This document shows, piece after piece, positions 10,633 through 19,095 of a DNA stretch of 37,039 nucleotides. Numbering within the stretch: position 1 is the first letter of the stretch; each line of letters begins with the position of its first letter. The stretch is taken from the NCBI GenBank assembly GCA_020720085.1, contig DYPE01000013.1:1-37039 (forward strand). The letters run 5' to 3'. The notes below the pieces were generated by a model, which saw only the letters and a program-made list of their open reading frames with translations, did no database searches and was not told where the DNA came from. The translations under genes were made by a program, and so were the position numbers. Source of the stretch: Dichelobacter nodosus. Its GTDB lineage: Bacteria; Pseudomonadota; Gammaproteobacteria; Beggiatoales; Beggiatoaceae.

Positions 10633-11382
10633 CTAACGCGCACGGCGGTTGCGCCAATGGGCAATTTGCGCATAGCCCATCACAGTCATGATCGGAAACA
10701 GGCAGGCAAACGCGATGAGGCCAAAGCCATCTACCAGCGCACTGCGGCCAGGCACATTGGCAGCCAGACCCAAACCCAACGCTGCGACCAGCGGCACTGT
10801 GACCGTAGACGTGGTGACCCCGCCGGAATCATAGGCCAGCGGGATAATTACGCGCGGCGCGTAATACGTTTGCACAATGACAATGGTATAGCACGCCATC
10901 AGCGCATAGGCGATGGGCACGCCAGTCACAATGCGCAACACACCCACCGTAATGCCCACGCCCACGCCCAACGCAGCCGCAATGCGCAGCCCCCACACCG
11001 TGATGGTGCCGCCGGAAATTTGGTTGGCTTTCAGCGCGACGGCCAGCAGCGAAGGCTCGGCAATGGCAGTAGAAAATCCCAGCATAAAGGCAAATACATA
11101 GACCCAGGCATAGGCGTACCAATGGCCCGCTGCCGCGCCTGCGGGTAAAAACGCTGGGCTGGTTAATTGTTCCGCCATCAGCCGACCAATAGGAAATAGC
11201 GCCTGATCCAAGCCCTGTAAAAACAACGCCAACCCCACAATGACATAGCCAAATCCCACCAGCGTGCGGCCCAAATGGGGAATCGGACGGCGGATAATCA
11301 GCCATTGAAAGCCCACAATGGCCAGCACAATGGGCAACACATCCCAGCAGGTTTGCCATAGTGTGTGCAAAAAAGCAATCAT
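10633..11382 (-). CDS. DUF1538 integral membrane protein, second of a pair
   Basis: A 249-residue membrane protein with about six or seven hydrophobic helices and the DUF1538 hallmarks [24 protein letters not shown], split here as [10 protein letters not shown] and LFPIGRLMA, plus [11 protein letters not shown] and [19 protein letters not shown]. The DSGG-x-TTS-x-[IT]-VP loop is shared with its neighbour. The family is predicted to be a transporter, substrate unknown. Translation is coupled to the upstream paralogue by ATGA at 11379-11382. It converges on dnaA with only 36 bases between and no clear terminator. Confidence 0.85.
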   Translation of the reverse strand: MIAFLHTLWQTCWDVLPIVLAIVGFQWLIIRRPIPHLGRTLVGFGYVIVGLALFLQGLDQALFPIGRLMAEQLTSPAFLPAGAAAGHWYAYAWVYVFAFMLGFSTAIAEPSLLAVALKANQISGGTITVWGLRIAAALGVGVGITVGVLRIVTGVPIAYALMACYTIVIVQTYYAPRVIIPLAYDSGGVTTSTVTVPLVAALGLGLAANVPGRSALVDGFGLIAFACLFPIMTVMGYAQIAHWRNRRAR

Positions 11383-12119
11383 AGGCCATGCACCGCCATA
11401 CCAAATACCATCACAAATAGAATCGGCACCAGTGAAGCCAGCGCAATCAGGCCAAAGCCATCCATCATCGGATTACGGCCATGCAGGCTAGAAGCCAGTC
11501 CCACACCCAACGCAGTCACCAGCGGCACCGTGATGGTAGAAGTGGTCACGCCGCCAGAATCATACGCCAAGCCGAGAATTTCACGCGGCACAAAGAAAGA
11601 CAGCAGCGTGGCGCACACATAACCGCCAATCATCAAAAAATGCACGGGCCAACCATGCACAATACGCAACACGCCCAACACAATCGCCACGCCCACGGCC
11701 AATGCCACAGTCAAACGCAGGCCCGTGGCATAGTCGGCTTGTGCTGCATCGCTGGCCGCAATAGCGCCGCTTTGCGCCGCAGTTTTAGCCGCAGCATTGG
11801 CCACTGCAATCAAGGCTGGCTCTGCCACCGTGGTGCCAAATCCCAAACAAAAGGCGAACACCAACAGCCACGCCAAACTGCCCTTGCGCGCAAAGGCATA
11901 CGCCATGTTTTCCCCCAAAGGAAATAGGCCCATTTCCAAACCACGCACAAACAGCGCCAGCCCCAGCACCACCAAAACCATGCCACCCACTAAATTCGCC
12001 ACATCCGGCAACGGCTGGCGCAACACCACCCCTTGAAAAAATACCAGCAGTACAACAATGGGCAACAAATTTTTTACGCTGTCTAAAAAAGCCAGCGCCA
12101 GTAACATGAGTTGTTTCAT
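11379..12119 (-). CDS. DUF1538 integral membrane protein, first of a pair
   Basis: A 246-residue paralogue of the next gene, with the same order of elements: [36 protein letters not shown], then [18 protein letters not shown] and a glycine-rich final helix. In many bacteria these two halves occur as one gene or as an adjacent pair, so they probably form a heteromeric transporter in the inner membrane. A divergent promoter region of 71 bases separates it from the aspartic protease gene. Confidence 0.85.
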   Translation of the reverse strand: MKQLMLLALAFLDSVKNLLPIVVLLVFFQGVVLRQPLPDVANLVGGMVLVVLGLALFVRGLEMGLFPLGENMAYAFARKGSLAWLLVFAFCLGFGTTVAEPALIAVANAAAKTAAQSGAIAASDAAQADYATGLRLTVALAVGVAIVLGVLRIVHGWPVHFLMIGGYVCATLLSFFVPREILGLAYDSGGVTTSTITVPLVTALGVGLASSLHGRNPMMDGFGLIALASLVPILFVMVFGMAVHGL

Positions 12120-12190
12120 ACGGTTCTAAACCAGGTAAAATGTTCCAGTATTATACACGGCACAAGCCAAAAACACGGATGGAGAACCGC

Positions 12191-12694
12191 ATGGCAGAAA
12201 ACACGCAAGGGATAGGCAAATCTATGCTGGCAGCCGCATGGGTGCTGGCGCTATTGTTGCTTACTTGGCTATTTAACGGCGGGCTGGACAGCGGCACGCC
12301 GCAGCCAGCAACGAGACGAGATGGGCAAGGCCGTGTGGAAGTGGTATTAACGCGCAATCCCTATGGGCATTACGTGAGCGCGGGAATGATTAACGGACAA
12401 CCAGTTGAATTTATGGTAGATACTGGCGCAAGCCTGGTGGTGGTGCCGCAAGCCATGGTGGCGCAGCTCAATTTAACCACTGGCCCAGCCTTCACCGCCA
12501 CCACCGCCAGCGATACGGTGACATTTTACGCCACACGCTTAGACAGTGTGCGCATCGGCGATATTGAATTGCTTGATGTACGTGCTGGCATCAACCCCTA
12601 CGCAGAAAACCAGGAAGTGTTACTGGGCATGAGCTTTCTGCGCTACTTAGAATTTTCACAACAAGGCAATGAGTTACGCCTACGCTATCCGTAA
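12191..12694 (+). CDS. Membrane-anchored retroviral-type aspartic protease
   Basis: The start is ATG 12191, with GGAG six bases upstream; earlier in-frame starts are less well supported. The 167-residue product has one N-terminal membrane helix (AAAWVLALLLLTWLF) and then a pepsin/retropepsin-like half-domain: VEFMVDTGASLVVVPQ holds the D-T-G-A-S catalytic motif, and EVLLGMSFLRYLEF is the conserved second glycine motif. This is the TIGR02281 clan AA family, probably active in the periplasm as a dimer. Substrates are unknown. Confidence 0.88.
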   Translation: MAENTQGIGKSMLAAAWVLALLLLTWLFNGGLDSGTPQPATRRDGQGRVEVVLTRNPYGHYVSAGMINGQPVEFMVDTGASLVVVPQAMVAQLNLTTGPAFTATTASDTVTFYATRLDSVRIGDIELLDVRAGINPYAENQEVLLGMSFLRYLEFSQQGNELRLRYP

Positions 12695-12810
12695 AGGTTA
12701 TCCAGCTAAAGAAAAGAAAACCGCGAAGAAGTTCGAGTGGGGGAATGGTCATGCCTCAAACACCCTCAGCATGATGGGTTTCGCTATCGCTCTATCCATA
12801 ACTTACCGCG

Positions 12811-14630
12811 CTACGGGTTGGTGGTCGCATACACCATGTCGCTGACGAAGCGCCTGAACGATTCATTTTCGACAAACTGCTTATAAACCTGCGTGTCGTC
12901 TTTCAGCAGGTGCTGCATCACTTTGGTTAGCGCCTGGTCGTGCGCCATGCGTGCGGTGTGGGGCGTGTTCTCCTTACCGCCTTGATCCCTGAGAGCGGCT
13001 CGTCGTAGCCGGTCTGAAACTTATCAGCGACGATCAGGAAGCGGTACGGGTCGGTCTGGATTTTGGCCGCGATCTCGCTGCTTGAAAATCCATTGAGCGA
13101 AGCCTCGCTCACTTTCGCGCCGTTGTATTCGTGTTCGCCGGAGAAAGCGACAATGGCCTGGTACGGGCTTTTGCGCTCCAGCAGATAGGCTTTGCAGGCG
13201 TGAAAATACTGAATGGCTCGCTCTATGCCGCTGCTGACCACCATCGCCCGCGCCTGACCGCCGATCTTGACGCTCGCCAACACCTGCTCGTGGAAGTGGT
13301 CTACCATAATCTCGGCCTTGAGCCGAATCGCGTGATCGTGGCTTTCCACATAGCGGCGCAGCTTCTTCTTGGCCTTTTTAGTATCAAACTCCGGGTCGTC
13401 TTCGGTCTTCTTGACCAGTTTGTAATAGCTGTCCACCGGGGTATAAGCCTTGAGTACATCGAGAATAAACCCCTCTTCGATGGCCTGCTTCATGGTGTAA
13501 CTGTGGAAGGGCCGATGCTTGACCTTACCCTCGGCGTCGGGCGGCAGTGGCTCGCCGAACATCTCCAGGGTTTTGTTCTTGGGCGTGGCGGTGAAGGCAA
13601 AGTAGCTGGCATTGGTCAACATCTTACGCGCTGCCATGCGCTTTTCGAGGGTGGCGTTTACCGTGTCCTCGGGGTCTGGCCCCTCGTCTTCTTCCTCTTG
13701 TTGACCAGCGGGGCCGAGCGCCTGACTCATTGCCGCCGAGGTCTTGCCGCCCTGGCTGGAGTGCGCCTCGTCAATGAGAATGGCGAAGGTCTTGCCGCCC
13801 ACAGCGGCGATTTCGTCAAGGATGAAAGGGAACTTCTGCACCGTCGAGACGATAATCTTCTTGCCTTGCTCAATGAAGCGGCGCAGGTCGCCAGAGCGTT
13901 CAGCATGGCCCACGGTCGCGCCCACCTGCATAAACTGCTTGATAGTCGCTTGAATCTGGCTGTCAAGGATGCGCCGGTCAGTGACTACGATCACCGAATC
14001 AAACACTTCCTGGTCGTCGCGCTGGAGGCCGATAAGCTGATGCGCCAGCCAAGCGATAGAGTTCGACTTGCCGCTGCCCGCCGAGTGCTGGATCAGGTAG
14101 CGCCGCCCCGCGCCCTGCTCGCGCACGTCGGTCAGCGCCTGGCGGACAAGGCTCAACTGATGGTAACGCGGCCACACTTGCCGGCGCTTCTTCTTGCCGG
14201 TGTGCGGGTCTTTTTCCTCAACGACCTGGGCGTAGTTTTCCAGGATGTTGATCAGCCCCGCCGGGGTGAGCACCTTTTTCCACAGATAGTCAGTCTTGAG
14301 GCCGTGCGGGTTGGGCGGATTGCCCGCGCCGTCCTGGTAGCCCTGATTAAAGGGCAAGAACCACGAACCTTTGCCGCGTAACTCGGTACACATCCGCACT
14401 TCGCTGTCGTCCACCGCGAAATGTACCGCGCAGCGCCCGAACTCAAACAAGCGCTCGCGTGGGTCGCGGTCGCGCTGGTACTGCTGGACGGCATCCTCGA
14501 CCGTCTGCTTGGTGAGGCTGTTCTTTAGCTCGAACGTAGCGATGGGCAAGCCGTCCGCCGTGTAGCCGCCGCCGGTCATGTGCCGCATGATCAGGGTTTC
14601 CAGGCCCTTCTCGCTGGTGTCGGTGGTCAT
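12811..14630 (-). pseudogene. hsdR: Type I restriction subunit HsdR remnant with multiple deletions
   Basis: Intact HsdR is a translocase-nuclease of about 1000 residues. Here the motor part survives (Walker A QHSAGSGKSNS at 181-191, DEAH at 287-290, AFTATPKNKT, ADKFQTGYDEPL) but three parts are missing. First, residues 1-24 (MTTDTSEKGLETLIMRHMTG...) join directly to GLPIATFELKN, dropping about 130 residues with the start of the nuclease fold. Second, DEPL joins SGIKAV, losing the LHTMYVDK-type stretch between two PL copies. Third, after GIKAV the sequence changes frame and resumes only at the extreme C-terminus (KENTPHTARMAHDQ ... MVYATTNP, TAG at 12811), dropping some 300 residues. The main frame ends at 12927. 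The start overlaps the preceding gene by ATGA. Confidence 0.9.
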
Positions 14631-14650
14631 TGGGGTTCCCTTTTAGAAGA

Positions 14651-14700
14651 GTCGGACTTGTCGGACTTGTCGGACTCGTCCGACCTATCCGACCTGTCCG
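14651..14700. repeat. 9-bp tandem repeat coding for an SDKSD tail
   Basis: Five to six copies of a 9-base unit, first GTCGGACTT (x2), then GTCGGACTC, GTCCGACCT and ATCCGACCT. On the minus strand they encode the charged tail DRSDRSDESDKSDKSD after the zinc ribbon. Units of nine keep the frame, so copy number could vary without breaking the gene. Confidence 0.85.
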
Positions 14701-14847
14701 CTTTCCAGAGCATCATACCCCTACATTCGGGGTAGCCGGTGCAGCCCCAGAAGGGCTGTCCGGCGTGACTGCCTTTTTTTGCTATGCACCGGCGCATGGG
14801 TTTGCCGCACTCCGGGCAGGCCGGCGCATCGGCGTGCGCCGCCCCAT

Positions 14848-14936
14848 CTCTCGCCCGCACCCGCGCGGCGTACAGAATTTACTGGTGAGCAGCTTACACT
14901 TTTCACAGCTCTCGCCCGCACCCGCGCGGCGTACAG
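14848..14936. repeat. Two 28-bp direct repeats bracketing a 33-bp insert
   Basis: The same 28 bases, beginning CTCTCGCCCGCACCC and ending GGCGTACAG, lie at 14848-14875 and 14909-14936, identical, with 33 AT-richer bases between. Both copies encode NLYAARVRAR on the minus strand. The total gain over a single copy is 61 bases, which is the frameshift in the four-helix-bundle gene. Confidence 0.92.
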
Positions 14937-15499
14937 GTTTTCCGTGAAACCGCCGTTTTCGAGAAAAGCGCGTCCTTGCTGCTCGCAGAGGCAGCGTAGC
15001 AGATAAGCCGCTTGGTTTACCGCGCACAGCATCGCGTTGGCCGCCAGTTCCGGTTCGGCTTTGGCGACGAACTGCGCCAGCCCCGCCAACCCTGTCAGGC
15101 GTACCGCGCCGGGCTTGGCGGGCGGCAGATCGGGCACGGTGTCGTGTTTCAAGCGCTCGCGCATCGCCAGCGCCTCGGGCGATTCCTTGTGCCAAACCCG
15201 CAGCCCGCGCTGGACCAGGAAGCTTTTGTAGTCTTTGAGCAATTCGTCGTTGAGGCTGGCGCGGGCGACGTTGGTCAGCTTGATTTCGGTTTTTTTTGAG
15301 GTGGCCGCCGCGCCGCTACCCTCAGAAATGTTGCGAACCCCGCTGCGCGCCGCCTGTACCATTTGGTCGTGGGTGCGCGAGCGTTTGTCAATGAAGCGGT
15401 CGCAGAATACCACGGTCGCGTCGTACACGGCCTCGGCTACGGCATAGGCGCGCAGTTTTTCATAGCCGCCGTGGGGCAGTAAAACGCTTTTGTCGCTGC

Positions 15500-16687
15500 T
15501 CATGGTGTTTGATCCACCCTGGCAAACTGGGTAAACAGCGCATCGCCAAACTCATCCACAAGCGCGGCGCGAATCTCCTCGTCGCCGGAGGCGAAGCGCA
15601 ACGATTCTATGGCTTTGCGGGTGAGTTGACTGTGCAAGCGCAGCGGGCGTTCCACCGTGACTTTCCAGTAACCGAAAGCGGCATTGGCAAAGATTTTCGA
15701 CTCAGGGGTTTCCTGAAAATCCAGGAACACGCGGCTGATGCGTGCGATGTCCTCTGGCGATAGCTCGCAGTTCTTCTTGCCCAGGTTCTTGCGCAGCGGT
15801 TTGAACCACTGGCTGGCATCGATGAGTTGCACCCGGCCTTGGCGGTGCGCGGGTTTCTTATTGGACAACACCCAGATATAGGTGGCGATGCCGGTGTTGT
15901 AAAACAGATTGAGCGGCAGCGCGACAATCGCCTCCAGCCAGTCGTTTTCGATCAGCCAGCGGCGGATGTTGCTCTCGCCCTGGCCGGCGTCGCCGGTGAA
16001 TAGCGACGAGCCATTGTGAACTTCGGCGACGCGGCTGCCCAGCGCCGACTTGCGGTTCATCTTCGCCGCCATGTTGGCGAGAAACAGCATTTGCCCGTCA
16101 CTGGAGCGGGTGACCAGGGAAAGTTCCTCGCCCTGGTGCATGACCTTAAAGCGCGGATCGCGCATCCCGTCCTTGCCGCCCATTGCCTCCAGGTCTTTCT
16201 TCCAACTCTTGCCATAAGGCGGATTGGCAAGCATGAAATCGAACTCTTGCGCGGGGAAGGCGTCGTGCGCCAGCGTAGACCACTCCGCGCCGCCGACGAT
16301 GTGATCGGCGCTGTCGCCTTCGCCCTTGAGCAGCATGTCCGCTTTGCACACGGCGTAGGTCTCGGGGTTAATCTCCTGGCCGTAGAGCAGACACCGAACC
16401 TGCTGGCCGCGCTGGGCGGCAATCGCGGCGAGGGTTTCCTCGGCGACGGTGAGCATACCGCCAGTGCCGCAGGCGCAGTCGTAAAGCAAATAAGTGCCGG
16501 ACTTGATCGTGCTCTCGATGGGCAAAAACACCAAGTTCGCCATCAGCCGCACGGCATCGCGCGGCGTCCAGTGCTCGCCCGCCTCCTCGTTGTTATCCTC
16601 ATTGAACTTGCGCACCAATTGAGCGGCAACGGCCTTGCTGACTTCGGATTTCTCGGCAACCGTGCTGACCAATTCGGCTTTGTTCAT
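15500..16687 (-). CDS. hsdM: Truncated HsdM methylase fused to an HU-like N-terminus
   Basis: HsdM is the N6-adenine methylase subunit of type I RM systems. Residues 24-395 are its catalytic core: FNEDNNEEAGEHWTPRDAV, SAM motif DCACGTGG (70-77; usual form D-x-A-C-G-T-G-G), and NPPYGKSWKK (motif IV, NPPY at 155-158). The normal helical N-terminal domain of some 150 residues is absent. In its place residues 1-23 read MNKAELVSTVAEKSEVSKAV, the usual opening of HU DNA-binding proteins. The C-terminal part after FGDALFTQFA is also missing (395 residues against about 500-800). The start is ATG 16687 with AGGG upstream. Activity is doubtful because the target subunit gene hsdS is absent. Confidence 0.85.
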   Translation of the reverse strand: MNKAELVSTVAEKSEVSKAVAAQLVRKFNEDNNEEAGEHWTPRDAVRLMANLVFLPIESTIKSGTYLLYDCACGTGGMLTVAEETLAAIAAQRGQQVRCLLYGQEINPETYAVCKADMLLKGEGDSADHIVGGAEWSTLAHDAFPAQEFDFMLANPPYGKSWKKDLEAMGGKDGMRDPRFKVMHQGEELSLVTRSSDGQMLFLANMAAKMNRKSALGSRVAEVHNGSSLFTGDAGQGESNIRRWLIENDWLEAIVALPLNLFYNTGIATYIWVLSNKKPAHRQGRVQLIDASQWFKPLRKNLGKKNCELSPEDIARISRVFLDFQETPESKIFANAAFGYWKVTVERPLRLHSQLTRKAIESLRFASGDEEIRAALVDEFGDALFTQFARVDQTP

Positions 16688-16708
16688 GTGCATCATCCCT
16701 GTTCAGTT

Positions 16709-16820
16709 AAATGCGAATGAAGAGCTAAAGAATTTCAGGTTTTTGCTCACTTGCAAAGTGAGGTTTTTAAAATATTGATTTTATTGATACAAGAATTTTT
16801 AGCTCTTAATTCGCATTTAA
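16709..16820. repeat. 112-bp element with 23-bp near-perfect inverted ends
   Basis: The left arm starts TTAAATGCGAAT (16709) and runs through AAGAGCTAAA; the right arm (to 16820) is its reverse complement with one mismatch in the first 23 bases. The AT-rich middle holds a small hairpin. It lies directly upstream of the chimeric hsdM and next to a transposase remnant, so it may be a miniature inverted-repeat element or a promoter/operator region of the lost HU gene. Confidence 0.8.
16746..16768 (+). terminator. Small hairpin followed by T run
   Basis: CTCACTT, loop GCA, AAGTGAG (16746-16762), then GTTTTT. This has the shape of an intrinsic terminator on the plus strand, but no plus-strand gene precedes it, so it may only be part of the 112-bp palindromic element. 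Confidence 0.3.
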
Positions 16821-16872
16821 ACTCTGCATCATGTCAAAAAATACTGACAAAATCTATGGCGGAAAAGAAAAC

Positions 16873-17056
16873 CAGGGCAATCGCACTACAATGCAGGGTT
16901 CAACAACGCCATTAACTTACCCAGGTAACGATGGTTCCAGTCGGCTTGTTTTCGTTTGGCGGTTATCCCGCACTTGAGGGATTTTTCCTGCTTTAACAAA
17001 TTCAACGCGATATGGCGGACTACCGCCAAGTTTTCCGCCGCATAGCCTTTTCTGGA
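16873..17056 (-). mobile_element. ISAs1-type transposase C-terminal remnant and IS end
   Basis: The minus-strand frame SRKGYAAENLAVVRHIALNL, continuing LKQEKSLKCGI and AKRKQADW, matches the conserved C-terminus of ISAs1-family transposases. Nothing upstream of residue RKG is recognisable, so most of the gene, including the first catalytic residues, is gone. Right after the stop comes CAGGGCAATCGCACTACA (16873-16890), which looks like the terminal inverted repeat of such elements. The other end is missing; the fragment is immobile. Confidence 0.75.
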
Positions 17057-17190
17057 AGGTTGGCTTGCATCGGGCATCTCATGTAACACGTTGTTTTTAG
17101 ATAGGATGCATGAAATTAAACTGGAATGCTGATTGTAGTGAGATTGCACTGCAACGTGCCCGCGCGCTGCGAATCTGTTACTATTTTGAC

Positions 17191-19080
17191 ATGATACTTT
17201 TATTTACTCGCCGTGCCTCCGTAGTTATCCACGATACCATCATGGTTGCCAGCGCTTGGTGGCTGGCGCTGCTGATTGATCACGCCTTGCGCGGCGCGCC
17301 ATTTACGTTATGGCCGCCTGCACTGATATTGTCCTTGCCCTTGGTACTGTTGGCGCAAGCGCCATTTTTATGGGGCCATGGCCTATATCGCGGCATTTGG
17401 CGTTTCGCCAGCTTACCGGATTTATGGAACATCACCCGTGCCGTGTTCAGCGGCACACTGGCGCTACTGGTTTTACTGTCTCTGCCGCAATGGCCATTTA
17501 GTCCATTGCGCGTTGCGTTATTGTGGTACTTGCCGCTGCTCATTTTTCTGATTGGCATTCCCCGCCTGGCATACCGGCTGTGGCGCGACGGCAATTTTAA
17601 CTTGGTATGGCAGCCGCCAGGCGCGATGCGCGTGCTGATTCTTGGCGCAGGGCGCGGCGGCGAAACGCTGGCGCGCGACATGCTGCGCGGACGTGAATAT
17701 CAAGTGGTGGGTTTTTTAGACGACCAGCCGCGCCTTAGCGGCGGTCGCATCCACGGCATACCGGTGCTGGGGGAAATTGCAAGGCTGCCGGAACTGGCGC
17801 AAAAATATCAAGCGGAATTATTGGTCATTGCCGTGCCGTCCGCCACGGATTTGGCCATGCAGCGCATGGTGGAACTGTGCGAACTCACGGGCGTGCCGTT
17901 TCGCATCCTGCCCCGCTTGGCGGGCGCGCAAACTGCGCCTGCGCCACGCGCATCCTCCTCGACTATGGCGCAATTGCGCGACGTTTCCATTGAAGATTTG
18001 CTGGGCCGCCAAGGCGTGCAATTGGATTGGGAAGCCATTGCCGACGGCGTGCGCGGGAAAATCATTTTGGTCAGCGGCGGTGGTGGGTCGATTGGCGCGG
18101 AATTGTGTTGCCAGATTGCCCGTTTTGAACCGGCACGGCTCATCGTGCTCGAACGCTGCGAATTCAATTTGTACCAAATCGAAATGCGGTTACAACAAGA
18201 ATATCCGCGCGTAGTCACGCACATGGCGCTGGGCGATGTCTGCGACGGGCGCGCAGTGGAGCATCTGCTCGCCACGTTGCAACCGCAATTAATTTTCCAT
18301 GCCGCCGCCTACAAGCATGTGCCTCTGCTGCAAGGACAAACGCGCGCTGCGGTGCGCAATAATATTTTTGGCACCATCACCTTAGCGCAAGCCGCCTGTT
18401 GCCATGGCTGCGAACAATTCGTGCTGATTTCCACGGACAAGGCAGTGAACCCAGCCAATGTCATGGGTGCCACCAAACGCGCGGCTGAGCTGTACTGCCA
18501 AGCGCTCAACGACGACTTATTGCGCGGCAATCCGCCCGGCAAACGGCCTACGCGCTTTATCACGGTGCGATTTGGCAATGTATTGGGTTCCACTGGTAGC
18601 GTAGTGCCGCTGTTTCGCCAACAAATCGCCCAAGGCGGCCCGGTGACCGTCACGCACCCAGAAATATCGCGCTATTTCATGACCACCCAGGAGGCGTGCC
18701 AATTGATTTTGCAAGCCGGTGCCATGGGCATTGGCGGTGAAATTTTTGTGCTCGACATGGGAACCCCGATTAAAATCCAATACTTGGCCGAACAACTTAT
18801 CCGCCTGGCAGGCAAAACACCAAACCAGGACATTCAAATCATCTATACGGGCTTACGGCCTGGAGAAAAACTGCACGAAGAATTATTCCACGCCGAGGAA
18901 CAAGCGATGAGTAAAACCCGTCACCAAAAAATCCTGCTCGCTGCATCGCGCAAGGAAGAATTGGCGCAATTGCTCGATAAATTCAACCAATTGCAATCCG
19001 CCAGCGAGGCGTTTGACGAAGTCCAATTGCTGGGATTGCTCCGTCAAATTGTGCCAGAATACCATGACGAAAAGCGCTGA
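17191..19080 (+). CDS. Membrane nucleotide-sugar 4,6-dehydratase (CapD/WbpM/PglF type)
   Basis: A 629-residue inner-membrane enzyme, likely converting a UDP-HexNAc to its 4-keto-6-deoxy form for capsule, O-antigen or glycan synthesis. Four membrane helices fill the first ~150 residues, followed by a first Rossmann domain (VLILGAGRGGETLARD) and a second, catalytic one with GGGGSIGAEL, AAYKHVPL, ISTDKAVNPANVMGATKRAAE and RFGNVLGSTGSVVPLF. In this family the usual catalytic Tyr is replaced by Met, as in VMGATKR here. The start ATG 17191 (MILLFTRRA) fits the family; the frame extends to 17110 but the extra residues are not conserved in kind. It is 15 bases before the TatD gene. Confidence 0.93.
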   Translation: MILLFTRRASVVIHDTIMVASAWWLALLIDHALRGAPFTLWPPALILSLPLVLLAQAPFLWGHGLYRGIWRFASLPDLWNITRAVFSGTLALLVLLSLPQWPFSPLRVALLWYLPLLIFLIGIPRLAYRLWRDGNFNLVWQPPGAMRVLILGAGRGGETLARDMLRGREYQVVGFLDDQPRLSGGRIHGIPVLGEIARLPELAQKYQAELLVIAVPSATDLAMQRMVELCELTGVPFRILPRLAGAQTAPAPRASSSTMAQLRDVSIEDLLGRQGVQLDWEAIADGVRGKIILVSGGGGSIGAELCCQIARFEPARLIVLERCEFNLYQIEMRLQQEYPRVVTHMALGDVCDGRAVEHLLATLQPQLIFHAAAYKHVPLLQGQTRAAVRNNIFGTITLAQAACCHGCEQFVLISTDKAVNPANVMGATKRAAELYCQALNDDLLRGNPPGKRPTRFITVRFGNVLGSTGSVVPLFRQQIAQGGPVTVTHPEISRYFMTTQEACQLILQAGAMGIGGEIFVLDMGTPIKIQYLAEQLIRLAGKTPNQDIQIIYTGLRPGEKLHEELFHAEEQAMSKTRHQKILLAASRKEELAQLLDKFNQLQSASEAFDEVQLLGLLRQIVPEYHDEKR

Positions 19081-19095
19081 ATAGTAACAAATCCC

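Larger units (their letters stand above)
14627..15503 (-). pseudogene. Four-helix-bundle protein with topoisomerase-type zinc ribbon, frameshifted
   Basis: Family members with a four-helix-bundle (S23-like) N-terminus and a zf-C4_Topoisom tail are found inside type I RM operons; their role is not settled. Here residues 1-190 read as the helical part (FIDKRSRTHDQMVQAARS, ISEGS). At 14876-14936 a 61-bp insertion shifts the frame, so the open frame ends at 14721. The zinc ribbon (CPECGKPMRRC, FWGCTGYPEC) continues in another frame to TGA at 14627. Removing 61 bases restores one 271-residue protein. It overlaps hsdM and hsdR by ATGA at both ends, so the operon was once translationally coupled. 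Confidence 0.85.

Noticed and set aside
13131-14381. Long plus-strand open frame of 416 codons opposite hsdR
   Set aside because: It runs antisense through GC-rich hsdR sequence, shows no family motif and has no ribosome-binding site; it is a mirror frame of a real gene.
14848-14936. Two 28-bp repeats with a 33-bp spacer as a mini CRISPR
   Set aside because: Repeat and spacer sizes fit, but the repeat encodes a conserved part of the four-helix protein, there are only two copies and no cas gene is near. A duplication with insertion explains it.
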